From Rotaria sp. Silwood1 (Eukaryota; Rotifera; Eurotatoria; Philodinida; Philodinidae), in contig CAJNOP010000004.1 in NCBI GenBank assembly GCA_905250075.1, positions 4,294,952 through 4,358,951 on the forward strand: a DNA stretch of 64,000 nucleotides. Reading direction: 5' to 3'. Positions 1-16,118 of this stretch are shown one piece after another; position 1 is the first letter of the stretch; each line of letters starts with the position of its first letter. The notes beneath the pieces were generated by a model. The model worked only from the letters and a program-made list of their open reading frames with translations, did no database searches and was not told the origin of the DNA. A program made the translations under genes and the position numbers.

Positions 1-76
1 TGCATAGAAAAAAAGAAAACAAATTAAAAAATCTGATTAGTATTTTTTTTAAGAATATATTGATATAAAAACTTAC

Positions 77-120
77 TGAAGAGGACAAGACTACGACTCA
101 TCATTGGTATTATTGTTTGC
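77..120 (-). other. candidate first coding exon of a gene running off the left edge
   Basis: On the minus strand a TTTTTAG acceptor at 121-127 precedes a 44-nt block that ends in a good donor (GTAAGT, 76-71). The block contains ATGATG followed by a short hydrophobic reading (MMSRSLVLF), which could be the start of a signal peptide. The rest would lie left of the window. Only splice-site shape and one short frame support it. Confidence 0.22.
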
Positions 121-3100
121 CTAAAAACAAAAATAATTCAATTTTCGATTAGCTTGTCGTTCGTGACACTCACTCAATTCTCTTCTTCTTCTCTCTCTCT
201 CGCTAGTGCTCTTTTGTACGATACCATACATACATTCATTTAATCGAGTGAGTGAAAGAGCTTCACTTCACCACTTATAACGATTATGAAACAATAACGA
301 CACGATCGAATATATAGGCACACTAAATAGACGCCACGTTCCCTATTTTCTTTTCTTTTTCTGCTTCTTCTCTTTTTCTCTCTCTCCTTTTCTCGTCACT
401 GTCGAGTGGAAATATGTAAAGAGTTGTAAAACGCACATTCATACACACCTTCAAAAATTTACTACTATCAATCATCTCAATGTCTTCTATGTTATATTCT
501 CATATTCTTTCCCTTATTCTTTTTTTTTATAGTTATACAGATAATCAGTTGCATATTGAGAATGATGCTACTACTAGTACTAATGTTGTTGTTATATGTG
601 TATATTTATCCACTAAGCACTACTTCTTCTACCAAGACGTCATTAACGCATTTTTTTTCAAGTACGACGAACGACTGTTACTGTTGTTTTCTTTTTTTCT
701 TCTTTTATGAAGGAAATCTGTAGATCAATTACACATTGTCTCTATGAGCTCTTCATTAAGAACAAAGAAAAAGTCAATCATCAAAAATGCTTTCTACAAT
801 TCGATTTTACTAGAGACCAATCAATCTGATCAAGACAATAGATTGGCATAAAATGCTTTTCTTTTTCTAATTAACGAATAGTTTTTACAATTGATAGAAT
901 AGTGTAAATAAGACAGTGATGGATAAAGTTGATGTACAAGTATGTATATGCAACAGAAAAAAGCCAATTAACAAGTAAAAAAACGACACCATCTGGTAAT
1001 GTACTAGTGATGAGAACAGGAGGATCATGTTGTTATCATATACGAGCAAACAACAATTTTTTTTTATCATTCCCAATAGCACAAAAATCAAGTGGAAGAC
1101 AGAAAGAACATCAAGCCATTATCAACAATAAAAAGAGTTAGTAAAGCATAGTATAGTCTAGAAAAAGTAGTAGTAATCTGAGATAGTAAACTAGCCGATT
1201 GAACACATGTGGTTACTTGTTCAGTCGACGTCTCACTTATTGCACAATATCTATATACACTAGAAAATGAAGAGTGACATGTAGTAAAGTAACTACAATG
1301 GGTTTTGTTAATCGACTCTGACAAATACCAATGGCAGTAGTATTCTACACAGCCATCCATCATTCAGCGCATTCACTGTTCATTAAAGGCTTCTTCCTCT
1401 CTCTCTCAGTATTTCTTTTATGACGTATCTAAGTGTAAACAAGGAATGATGATGTGTATCTGTCTTTTGCGTTCGTGGAAGTATATCAATATTAGAAACA
1501 AAAAAAAGGGGAAGCTCAACCTTGGTACATATACAAAACCAGCAGTGATGATGCCCACTGGCACGTCCATATTGATACAATCCTCATGTGTGACATTTTG
1601 TCAGTTACAACATACTTTATAGCATAGAGCAGCATGGATATATCTAACTGAGAAAATTAGGAAAATACCTTTTTTTTTCTCTTTTACCATGAACGATCCT
1701 TGACTATTTATATTTGATAAATTATAGACGGTAATTAAAGTTTTAGATAACACATCATCATATACAGATGTGAGGAGGTTTCGATCTTATTCTTGTCATT
1801 CGAGCGAGAGAAAATTGACACGATTACCTTGAAAGATGTCGATTGATGATCGGAACGATGCTATTAGCTAAATAATAACGACACGGGTGTCAACATGCAA
1901 TGCAAAACCGAAGTGTCAATGAATATGGAGATACGATAGGAGACAAATGTAAAAAGAAAGAAAATGATATAAAGCAAAACTCCGCCCGTTTGGGAAAGAA
2001 ATAACTAAATCGATGTTTCCACAAGAGAGAAAGAGCGCACGAGAGAGAGAGAGAGACAAGGCAGTTGCACTCGATCAACATCAATAGGAAGGAAATATAA
2101 CAACTGCTACTATTCTCTCTCTCTCTCATCTCTTCTTCTTCTTCTCCCCTATGCACTATCTTCTAACTAACTAACGAACTCCCGGCATATGTGTATGCAT
2201 ATCAAAATGAGACGAAAGATTGATCAGTTTGAGTACTCAGCATGATGTCTATGACTGATGATCATTATAAATCCAAGTTTAGAAATCAAAATAGTGATCG
2301 AAAGTCATCATTTATATGCACATATTGAGAAAAAGAAAAACAATTTAATGTTTATAAAGATTATAATGATGTATCAACATATTGAATTAGTAATGATTTA
2401 ATGCTTTTTTTTCGATTGTAATGATAGAACCAAAAGAAACGAGAAAGAAAGAAATGGAAGAGTATATTTACTATATTTTGTTTATTTTTCAATGTCAATC
2501 TACAAATTTTCTTTTCTTTGCTCTTTATCAACATTTAAACAGCTTCATGTAAGTATTCATTAATATTCATTTTAAAAAGGAAGATGATTAAATAATATTC
2601 TTGAAGTTTTTCTTTGTTTTCTTACTAATAAGTCAATAAAAGAAGATTACTATATTAAAACGAACAAAACAGTAAAAATATTTCTATTAGCATATGCTAT
2701 CTGCTTTTGTTTATCGTTGACTTATGTCACGACATAATCAGCTTACTCAATAACCAATATTTATTTTGATTATTTATAACATATGGTACACTTTCTTAGT
2801 TTTCTTCTATGTGAACAATTGAGATTACTAACATTAATGCAATGATTTTCTCGCATTATTCTATTAAATGTTCATAAAGAAAAAAAAAACAAGATAAGAT
2901 ACATTTCTATTATGATGTAACAAGTTTTAGTTTTATTTCAATAACATTTTTGATATTTCAATTATATTTATTAAAATAATTCTATCTATTTACAAAATTT
3001 CTTTTCAAGAAAATGATTTAATGAGAGTTTAATAATTCAATTAACAGTTTCTCGGAAAAATTTAATACACATTAGCAAACAAGGACAAAATCATTAGCGA

Positions 3101-3264
3101 AGTTTGCTTTTTCTTTCTATCATATTTCTAGTTGTTTATTATTTCAAAGTCTAATATTAGATAATATTCAAAAAGAAAATCTATGAATTAAATTTTTTCA
3201 ATTGTTCATTTGAATACATATTCAATTGATAATACTTTCATAAGCATACACAACAAAAAAAGTT
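121..3264. other. gene-empty region, pyrimidine-rich then AT-rich
   Basis: About 3 kb with no exon I can defend. The left two thirds carry many short CT/GA microsatellite runs (for example near 180-210, 355-395, 1390-1410 and 2040-2130), the texture also seen next to the first exons of the other genes here, so it may be promoter/5'-UTR sequence of the gene to the left. From about 2200 the sequence becomes plain AT-rich spacer downstream of ARL2. Open frames here are short and biased to Ser, Leu and Phe, as expected of low-complexity DNA. Confidence 0.5.
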
Positions 3265-3488
3265 CTATTGATCTTTTATTGAATCCTTTTTTTCTTCTAA
3301 CAAAGAATATCCTAATTGATCTGGTAGTTCTGTCAACTGAAAATTTCATAAATTAATCATAATACCAATAGTCTTTCTTACAGACATATTTTATTTCATA
3401 AAAAAAACATTTCTAAATTCATTTTTAATGAGATCAATCACAGATACCTATATGAATATATGATAGCAAAAAAGAAAATTGTAATCTT

Positions 3489-4536
3489 TTAATCAGGATC
3501 AAAAACGCGTTGAGCAACATCATTAACAAGCCAATCAATACCTTCCAACAAATTTTGACCAGTTATTGCTGAACATGGCATAACTGTCCAATGATGTTTA
3601 TGTATGGAATCGAGTTCTAATAATGTACGAATTTCTTGTAATGAACATGCGCCAACAATATCTTGTTTATTGGCAAATACAAGAAGTGATGAACCCATTA
3701 AACGTTCTTCTTTAAGTAATTCATGAAGTTCAGAACGACATTCACCTAATCGCATTTTATCAACACTGTCAACAACCCAAATAATTGCTTCAGTCGCTTC
3801 AAAATAATTACGCCAATATGATCGAAGAGATTTTTGACCGCCTAAATATAAACACAAATATGTCTATGAGTACTGTCAATAATTTCAAGAATGTATAAAA
3901 CAAAAAATATTACAAGCAATAAAGATAATCTTTGGACTTAGTCTTATGTTATTATATGAAGTCAAGTTTCGAATAGAATTCAGTATCTTATTCAAAACTT
4001 TTTCTTCTATAATAGACGCTCGAAAACGAATATACTTTCTTTTACATCAATTAATATTTACATATTGTGCATCATTTTTGTGTATGAAAGTGTTATTTAT
4101 TATTTATTTAAATCTAATGAGAGACTCTATTTCAAACATGAATAATATCATACTAATCATTGGTGAATTAATATATACATATTTCCTAATATATAAGTAA
4201 TCTTGTTCAAATACAAATATTGTGCAGTATCTGAACATCAAAAAAGGAATTAAACAATCCAAATCATGTTACATTACAACAAATATATCAACTTATCTAG
4301 AACAATAAATGTGTTAAGATATCTCTCAACCTACCCACATCCCAAACATTAAGTACATAGTCAGCATAATTAAATGTTTTTATATTAAAACCAAGTGTTG
4401 GTGCAACAGAATCAATTTCTTCACCATTAATCCTCGATAAAATAGTCGATTTTCCTGCATTATCAAGTCCAACAAGTAATAAACGCATTTCTTTTTCTTT
4501 TCGACGTAATTTTTTCAATATGCTCAATAGTACCAT
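3489..4536 (-). CDS. ARL2: ADP-ribosylation factor-like protein 2 (small GTPase)
   Basis: Two exons, 4536-4335 and 3841-3489, join in phase (GATGTGG^GCGGT) to give 184 residues, the same length I recall for vertebrate ARL2. Visible motifs are the P-loop GLDNAGKS (about residue 23), switch I region [10 protein letters not shown], switch [20 protein letters not shown], the guanine-specificity motif NKQD and a CSA loop near the end. ARL2 is known for tubulin-folding cofactor regulation and for release of prenylated or myristoylated cargo from PDE6D/UNC119; these roles are family knowledge. Position 2 is Val, so N-myristoylation is excluded. The 493-bp intron is long for this locus. The gene lies 234 bp downstream of the AHCYL stop on the same strand, so that spacer must hold one 3'-UTR and this promoter. 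Confidence 0.95.
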
Positions 4537-4769
4537 TTTCTTGTCTAGTTAATGTAATTGATCTACAGTCACATACACACAGGTAAAGAAAAACCGAAAT
4601 AAAGGATAATATTTCTTTTTTTTCCGCAAAAGAAAAAAAAAGGAAAAAAAATCCTGACAAACACACAAATAAAATCTTGTTTGAAAGAGAATAAAAAGAA
4701 CAATAAAAAGATAGACAGAGAGAGATCGAATTACTGCCAATATTTTGATGGATGGAAGATAGAAGCCCT

Positions 4770-8967
<4,198 letters not shown>

Positions 8968-9387
8968 ATTTGCTCAATCGAGAGAAATAAAACGTAGTCA
9001 AAGGAGAAGAAAAACGACCGCTGAGAAGACAAAATACGATAATAACACAACTATATAGGCACAAACAGAGACCGATCGAATGGAGGAAATGAAGAAAACG
9101 ACTATGATGAAAAGAGGTGTTTGTGTTTTTTATATATATATATATGTCGTTTTCTCTGTGTTTGGTAGAAAGACAAGAATGAGAAACAACAAATGATACG
9201 AGAATATAATTTTCTTCGTACATCTTTTTCCTTGGTCTTTTTTTTCTTTTTCCTTAGAATTTTTTCCTATTCTTCTTCTTCTTCTTCTTCTTTTTTCTTC
9301 TTTTCTTTTTTCTCTAATGCATTTAAAGACATGATGATTATGAGAAAAAGAACTGAATGGAGAGAAAATAAGCTAACTCGAACTCAC

Positions 9388-9739
9388 ACTCAGCTTCTGA
9401 GACACTCGCTGCAGCATTAGAATCATCATCTGCTGTTACTGTTGATGTTACTGGGCTTGCAAATGATTGAATAAGCTTTTTATCAAGAAATTGAACTGAT
9501 GAACGTCGGCAAGATCGATATTGTGCTTGATCCGCTGCATAACCAGGAGTATTGTTTACAATAATTGGTTCGACAATATCAATTGCTTCATTTGTATCAT
9601 TAGGATTCTGAGCAGTAGTATCATTACTATTTTCAGATGGAAGTGTTCGACGATATGCTGATACTGCTGCAGGATTTGAATTTTGTGAACGTTGTTGTCT
9701 ACTATGGGAATGAGATGAGAATATACGTTTTAACGGCAT
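9388..9739 (-). CDS. AHCYL1: AHCYL alternative first coding exon 2
   Basis: An ATG at 9739 opens 117 codons ending at donor GTGAGT (9387-9382). The last nucleotide leaves phase 1, which joins the constant exon at 8555 as GAGT^CAACT. The resulting protein is 578 residues. Near its end it has CRRSSVQFLDKKLIQSF, nearly the same as RRPSVQFIDKNLI in the 8967-8736 exon. Both match the place where IRBIT carries its PP1-docking IQF sequence. Before it lies a low-complexity Asn/Thr/Ser region. The frame runs on upstream of 9739 into poly-pyrimidine-derived sequence, so 9739 is the first convincing start. Confidence 0.75.
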
Positions 9740-10239
9740 ATATTTGTAGGTAGAATTTTGATGTCGATGACAGAGTGAAGAAAAAACGGGGCAAATAAAT
9801 AGTGTGCAGTGCTTGCAAAAGCAAATTTTTCTTTTTTTTTTTTGTTGGTGTAGGAACAACAAAAATAACAACAACAAGAATAACAACACAAACAAAAGTT
9901 CTTTTTCGTTCTTTATCTCAATGCTATTCTTCTTTACACTCTTCCGAGTGGGTGAATGAATCAATAATAATTCCGATTTTCTTTTACTCACAGACTTATG
10001 TACTTATACGTCCTTTTTTTCTGTTTTTTTTATGCCCTTCGTATTAACTATAAATACGTATTTATATGGTAATAACAACTTTTACGTAGTTAATGTGTAA
10101 ATAGACATAGAAAAAAAAAGAGGTATTTTTTTTTCTTGTGCCAATATTTAAACAAAGCATGAATAGCTGATAACCATTAGTTCATATTGATTTCAAACTT
10201 GATTGCTTGATAATTACTACGATTTAAAAAATTACTTAC

Positions 10240-10474
10240 ACACACGTTTAGATGTTTGTGTTGGTTGTTCAACATTTGAAAAACGTCTTTCAATAATATT
10301 TGAATTAGCACGAGAACGATAATTATATGATGTTTGAGAATCAACAGTTAATTCATTCGGATTTATTTGTCGTTTTAATGGATGATACATTGTTGTTACT
10401 TTTTTATGATCGACATGAACTAATGAAGTCGAATAGATGCCAGGTACAGATTTCGCTGAAACGTTTTTATCCAT
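10240..10474 (-). CDS. AHCYL1: AHCYL alternative first coding exon 3
   Basis: An ATG at 10474 opens MDKNVSAKSV and the exon ends before a consensus donor, GTAAGT (10239-10234). It leaves phase 1, the same as the other two directly joining first exons, so it can splice to 8555 (GTGT^CAACT gives V-S-T-A-S-D-S-D). Arginine/serine-rich segments such as RSRANSNIIERRFSN recall the basic phospho-serine region of IRBIT N-termini, but the VQF docking motif is absent. Upstream sequence has no acceptor, consistent with a first exon. Confidence 0.65.
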
Positions 10475-10832
10475 AAGAATATATTCCAGAATCAAATAAA
10501 AACCATGTACTAATACTTATAATGATCTGATCGTAAACAACAACCATCACACGAACATTGGAATGAATGACATTCAACAGTAGCAATGTGTATTACTCTC
10601 ATCTCGCTTCACACTTTGCTTTTTATCTTTCAGCATTCTAACCAAAAAAATATATAAACGCCTACCATGGCATTATCTTTCTCTTTCATTCTATTGCAAC
10701 TATATATATACATGTGTGTAAAAAGAACAATGAGATGATTTATGATGCGCTTAACAAAAAAAAACTATGCGTTCTGGAATTTTTCATACACCTATTAAAT
10801 TTTGTCTATGTTACATTTATTAGATGACTTAC

Positions 10833-10905
10833 TGCCTTCAGATAAGACCGAACTTTGTGAATATGAATATTGTCGTCGCGTTGTTGGATCGAGACAAATA
10901 CGATG
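10833..10905 (-). CDS. AHCYL1: AHCYL internal cassette exon used by the two distal first exons
   Basis: This 73-nt exon is bounded by TTCTAG and GTAAGT. It enters in phase 0 and leaves in phase 1, so it converts the phase-0 ends of the first exons at 17140 and 18282 into the phase-1 entry needed at 8555. It reads HRICLDPTTRRQYSYSQSSV followed by LSEG. The RRQYSYSQSS part resembles the RRSLSRSISQSS multi-phosphorylation site of IRBIT. The phase logic is direct evidence; transcription is not shown. Confidence 0.7.
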
Positions 10906-11696
10906 CTAGAACAAATCAAAATAAAGAAATTCAATAATTTATTCACAAATGTTTTGAAAAAGAACAAAGGTATGAAAAAGTAATTGATTGAATATTAAAA
11001 AAAAGAAAAGAAAACATAACTAGACTTCTTATACTCATAAAAATCTCAAAACCTTTTCGATTACAAAATAAAGCTCATGGTAAATTTATAATTGATCGAG
11101 AATTTTTCGAATGAATTCAATTCGAGCTATCAAAAAAAGTTTTTAAGTCAATGAAAAACCAATGAGCTAAATGGATGATAATTTTTTACTGCATAAAAGT
11201 TATGATTTTACGATTCTTTTTCATAGAGTAAGATCATATGATGTTTCTTCAAATATATAAACTCTACACAAAGTAAAACGTGCGAAATTCCTTCCGTATG
11301 CAAATAAAATTAATTGCTCGAAACTTAAATGTACGCACCAGAATTAAAAAGAATTGACTGTAGCTTTAACAATTCGATAACGGTGAGAGCTATTTTCAGC
11401 CATTGAAAGAGAAGAACTCTGAGCCTTTGCCTTGTCTGATATTTTACATGATTAAATAATGTTAAAACCAATTGTCTTCACAAAACATTCAGAAAAAATG
11501 CATAACACCAGTGTTCTATTTCGATGTTATTTTAATCTTGACATATACTTCAGATCTACAGTGCAAAGGACAATTTAGCTGATTATCTTCTTATAAGGAT
11601 GTAAAATAAAAAAAATTCGGTCATGCTTAAACTGACTTCATCGGCTCCTATAAAAAACTATATTCTTTTTATCAGTTACTATATATCATAGTGCTG

Positions 11697-11955
11697 AGTA
11701 GGGGGACATAGTGTGGATGCAGGTGTCCGACTGAGTGTGGGTGTGGGTGTGGGTGTGCGTATGGGTGTAGGTGTGGGTGGGTGTGGGGTGTAGGGTGTGA
11801 GTGGGTGTGGGGGTGTAGATGTGTGGGTGTAGGTGTGTGGGTGTGGGGTGTGGGATGTGGGTGTCTGACTGAGCGTGGGTGTGGGCGGTCGTAGTTATGN
11901 NNNNNNNNNGGATGTGGGTGTCTGACTGAGCGTGGGTGTGGGCGGTCGTAGTTAT
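11697..11955 (+). repeat. GT-rich minisatellite with TGTGGG telomere-like units; 9-N gap inside
   Basis: A tract of degenerate TGTGGG, TGTAGG and GGGTGT units, including three perfect TGTGGG units in a row near 11738-11755. TGTGGG is, from memory, the telomeric repeat of bdelloid rotifers. A block beginning GGATGTGGGTGTCTGACT occurs at about 11853-11899 and again at 11910-11955, flanking the nine Ns at 11900-11908, so copy number here is uncertain. Confidence 0.75.
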
Positions 11956-12120
11956 GGATGCAACAAATCCTATTTTACTTCATAAAGATTTTAAATTTTC
12001 GACATGAAAACTGCCCAACTCCAAACAAATATTTGTGCCAATTATAACCACTTTCATTAGTTCTACTTGATGCTGGCACTTTATATATCAAAACTCAAAA
12101 AAAAAACCGGAAGGTTTAGT

Positions 12121-12190
12121 AGGAGGGTGTGGGTGTGAAACTGAGTTTGGATGTAAGTGTGGGGGTAGAGGTGAGGATGGATGTGAATTT
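12121..12190 (+). repeat. short second GT-rich tract related to the minisatellite
   Basis: GGAGGGTGTGGGTGTG, followed by units such as ATGTAAGTGTGGGGGTAG, repeats the theme of 11697-11955 in a more degenerate form about 170 bp away. Confidence 0.5.
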
Positions 12191-12785
12191 CTGTTTTTGT
12201 CCTCACTAGCACTCACGCCTAGACCTAAAAATGTTTCTGATTTTCATATTACTCATGTCTCGATAACAGTAATAAGCAAAAGCTGATATTCTAACATAGG
12301 ATAAATCTAGACATCTAGTATATGTACTGTAGTGCTCGTTGGATTGATTTTGAACCCGGTCAAATCTAGGTACAGCTCTGAAAGTTTTCCGTTAACTGGT
12401 TCAGAGCTGAAAATTTTGGACCTGACAAACTCTAGTGAATTGTGAATATCAGTCTTGATCAATGTAGAAGTATAGGAGAAGCGAATATTGCAGGAAAGGA
12501 TTTAAACTTATTTTATACCGTTTATGTCATTGTCAAATAAACCAAGTTTACGAAGTTTTCTGAGTTGTTATCAAACTTTTCTTGAAATAGAACATTATTC
12601 TCACGAGGTTTTTCCGAATGTTTTTCGAAGATGATGAGTTTTAAAATGATTTTATCTTATACAATATCAGACAAAACCACCTCTGGAGTTCTTATTTTTC
12701 GATTGGTGAAAACCACAAGTTGCCAAGTGTTACCGTTGTTAAATTATTGAGCCTACATCTATCTCTTTTTAATTCTGTTTCAGAT

Positions 12786-13377
12786 ATTAATGTCGGATTT
12801 TTTAAAAAGTACTAAAGACCATTTTTTGAATAACTTGTCAACGGTTCAAGCTACAGACGTCGAGTTTTCACCGTTAGAAAGAGCAAGGCGGGGACGTCAA
12901 TCTATATAAGAATCCGTTAAGTTCAAGCCTCTTTTCTATAGCTGTTTGCAGTCAGATATTTTTTTGTTGTCTATTTTCATGAGTTTTCGTGACAAGTTAA
13001 CATCAAATTAGACCAAAATGCAGCCCCAATCTCCCTGTATTTGTGCTAAAATTCTCATATTTTAACATCAAAGCGGAAGGAAAAAAACGAGAAGAAAACG
13101 CAGAGATTTGAAAATTTTAGCACAAATACAGGGAGATTTGGGCTACATTTTGGTCTAATTTGATGTTAACTTGTCACAAAAACTCATGAAAATAGATAAC
13201 AAAAAAATATCTGATTGCAAACAGCTATAGAAAAGAGGCTTGAACTTAATGAATTTTATACAGATCGACGTTTCCCGCCTTGCTTTTTCTAACGGTGAAA
13301 ACCCGACGTCTGTAGCTTGAACCGTTGAACAGTTATTCAAAAAATGGTCGTTAGTACTTTTAAAAAAATCCGACATT
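12786..13377. mobile_element. near-perfect 0.6-kb palindrome (foldback element)
   Basis: The left arm, 12786-13054, and right arm, 13112-13377, are reverse complements at roughly nine positions in ten by eye, with a 57-nt spacer. The outer ends read TAATGTCGGATTTTT and AAAAATCCGACATTA; the inner ends are the TTTGTGCTAAAATT pair. Each arm carries a short frame starting with ATG just inside the end (MSDF...), 38 codons on the plus strand in the left arm and 73 codons on the minus strand in the right arm. No transposase-like motif is visible, so it is probably a non-autonomous foldback element or a recent inverted duplication. Confidence 0.75.
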
Positions 13378-15216
13378 AGTTTCTAGATTATAACTGAATA
13401 CTTTTCGAACGCGAGTTTTCCAGTTATATCTGATCCCTAAGAAAACGTCAATGTATTCACCGAAGAAGTCAAGTGTATGTGAGCCACTTTCGTTCATCCT
13501 TTTTGAAGATTACAACAGAACGCAGCAAAAAAGAAACTAAAATAAAATAAGATCATTGATTATCTCATTAAAAGTACTAAAATCTGCTAGATAGAGATTT
13601 CATTTAAAATAAAATTAACAAATTAAAATAGTTTTTATTAATTCAAATAATTGATTGGTGCAATTACTTTAATCGATCTGATCATCGAACAGTTATAATT
13701 CTGATCGTTTGGGCTAACTGCTAGAAGAAAAGCAGAAAGCTTTTATATTTCTATTAAAACAACTCATAAAATACATCATATATAAATCACTTTTGAAGAG
13801 AACTATTGGACAAAATTAAGTATCCGACAGTTGCTCAAAGACTAAAGTATTTTCCTTTGATGTTCGTTTTTTAACAAAATTTCAAATTTTTAAAAATCAA
13901 ACGTTTAAAGGAAATTGAATAAGATAAAACAAAAAATTGAGATTTCTCATTGGAAAAATATGATACATTTGTCGAATTGAATGGATTTCAATTAGGAGAA
14001 ATTAATCAGACGCACTTTTTCGAATTTTTATTTAATTTAAAACTTTGCAATAATATGATATTTTACTAAATCTATATGTTTTATTCATACATCTTTTTCA
14101 ATTGATCGAGAAATTATTTTAAAAACTTGACAATCATATAATCTTTTCAATTTTATCATCTAAGATTAAAAATTAACAGGATTAATTTTAATTTCTAGAG
14201 ATAAATAAACTTTTAGTTAAAGTTTAGATTGAAAAAATTTCCACTAATTCAATGATTATTTACATCTGTTAGCGTTGAAATTACATCCAGTCTCGGATTA
14301 AACGAGAAATTTATGCAAGAACTCGAATTGATTCTTATAGATTGATGTCGTCGTTGAACTCTTATGAATGAATTGATAAAAGAAAACAATAGAATTTCAA
14401 TTAATACAATAATCCATGAACGAATAAAGTAAAGATTCGAAGGATTATGACCAGTTTCTATTAAAGCAGTTCTTGTCTTTAGAACTGCCCATAATTTTAT
14501 AGATTAAAATTTAGTTAGTCAGCTAATGATTGTGTTAATATTGGAATTTCATTGTTTCGTTCTTACTTAATCAATAGGAAACTGACAAGAACATCGATCT
14601 TGAAATAAATTCGAGTTTTAGCATGAATTTCCTCTTCAATCTGACATTGAGTGCGTCACATCTCATATCCGAAGTTTGTCTAATAAGAATTTGACAGTAA
14701 GAAATTTTCTTAGGTCTATATATGCTCGCTTTCCAGACCAGCAGATACTTGATCAAAGTCGTTTTGGCTCTACGCATATAATAGAGCATATCGAGCTGTC
14801 AATGAGTCAATAATATTTTCTATTTTCCAAACATGAATGTCAAAGAGAATAATATCATCTTGAAGACTTTTCAGATATTGTAATGTTGATATGCTGTTGT
14901 TCTGTGAATTAAAAAGACTTTGTTTTCTGCAAAAAAAAAACGATTTGAAACAGGAATAGTTGCTATTTTCTAGACAATGTACTATGCTCTATAAGCTGGA
15001 TAGATCGAAAAAAACTTTTAATAAATAAATCAATTGTTCTGAAAAATCGATGTTCTAGAGAACCAGAATATGAAGACTTAAGGAAGTTTTTCATGATCAT
15101 ATTCGAAACAAACATGATCGATAATCTACAATCCATTAACTTTCAGTAAAAAAAAAAAAGCAATTGATTAATTGAAAACATTTTCTCATAAGTTAATCCA
15201 AGATTGACCGTAATCT

Positions 15217-16118
15217 CACGAGGAACCGTTTCGAAGTATGAAACTACTTTTGAGTTCGTACTATGTGTACCATGTAGATTTTAATGACCTGTGAATATTC
15301 TTAAGAGAATTCGAGTTAATAGCTTATTGTTACTGAAATACTGCATTTTTAATCAAAAATATCGTAGTTTCCCTCAGGAATATACAGCAGTGTTCAGAAT
15401 TTCGAAAAAGAAAATTTCGGAAGTTTCGAAGATTTCAAGCATTTGTGTTCGAAATTATACGTTACTTCCTAAAATGATGTAATTTCCGCAATTATGTACT
15501 TACAGAAATTTCTGAAATTACAGAAATTTCTAAAATTGCTGAAATTTGCAATATGTCTAAAAACTTTTAATTTGCACTGCTAAATAGTAATCGTGCTGAT
15601 GGAAATTTTAGAAATATGGGTAATTTCCTTTTTTTGGGAATCTGAACATACCTCGGAATATAAGGAAAACTAAGTTTTAAATATCGATTCTAAACTTTGC
15701 ATTGCATAGAGACAAGCCTTAACGAAAATAGTTTCTTGAGAAAGTTTCAGATTTGTTGATTATGCTTATTGTGTAAGAAGAACACCGGAATTTGCCATTG
15801 TCTATGAACGGAGTGAAAAATATGCTTTTCATTATAGCCGTATCTTAGAATAGAAGCAATCAAAAGATTTGAAACTTTTATAATAAATTGTTTTCATTAA
15901 GACGTGTCTCTATGCAAAATTTCCAGATAAAAAATTTGTTTTCGTAGTGTTCTTGCGGCGTACCACAATATTCTGATAAACAATACAATATCTCAGCAAC
16001 AATAAACTATTAATTCGAACTCTTTTGAGGATATTCAAGGATCATTAGAGCCTACATGATGTACATAGTGCGAACTCAAAAGTGATTTGACACTTCGAAG
16101 CGTTCCCTTGTCAGTTTG
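15217..16118. mobile_element. 0.9-kb foldback element with about 150-bp terminal inverted repeats
   Basis: The left end (CGTTTCGAAGTATGAAACTA, then CTTTTGAGTTCGTACTATG) is matched by the reverse complement of the right end near 16045-16118 (CGCTTCGAAGTGTCAAATCA, then CTTTTGAGTTCGCACTATG). Weaker inverted similarity continues inward, for example GCATAGAGACA at about 15703 against TGTCTCTATGC at about 15906. It has no long coding frame. A diverged relative of the right half lies at 21930-22400. Confidence 0.6.

Noticed and set aside
9193-10047. Plus-strand frames rich in Ser and Phe
   Set aside because: They arise from TTC/TCT microsatellites opposite the AHCYL first exon.
13155-13376. 73-codon frame MSDF... 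treated as a gene
   Set aside because: It lies wholly in one arm of the palindrome and its other-arm copy stops after 38 codons; kept only as part of the element.
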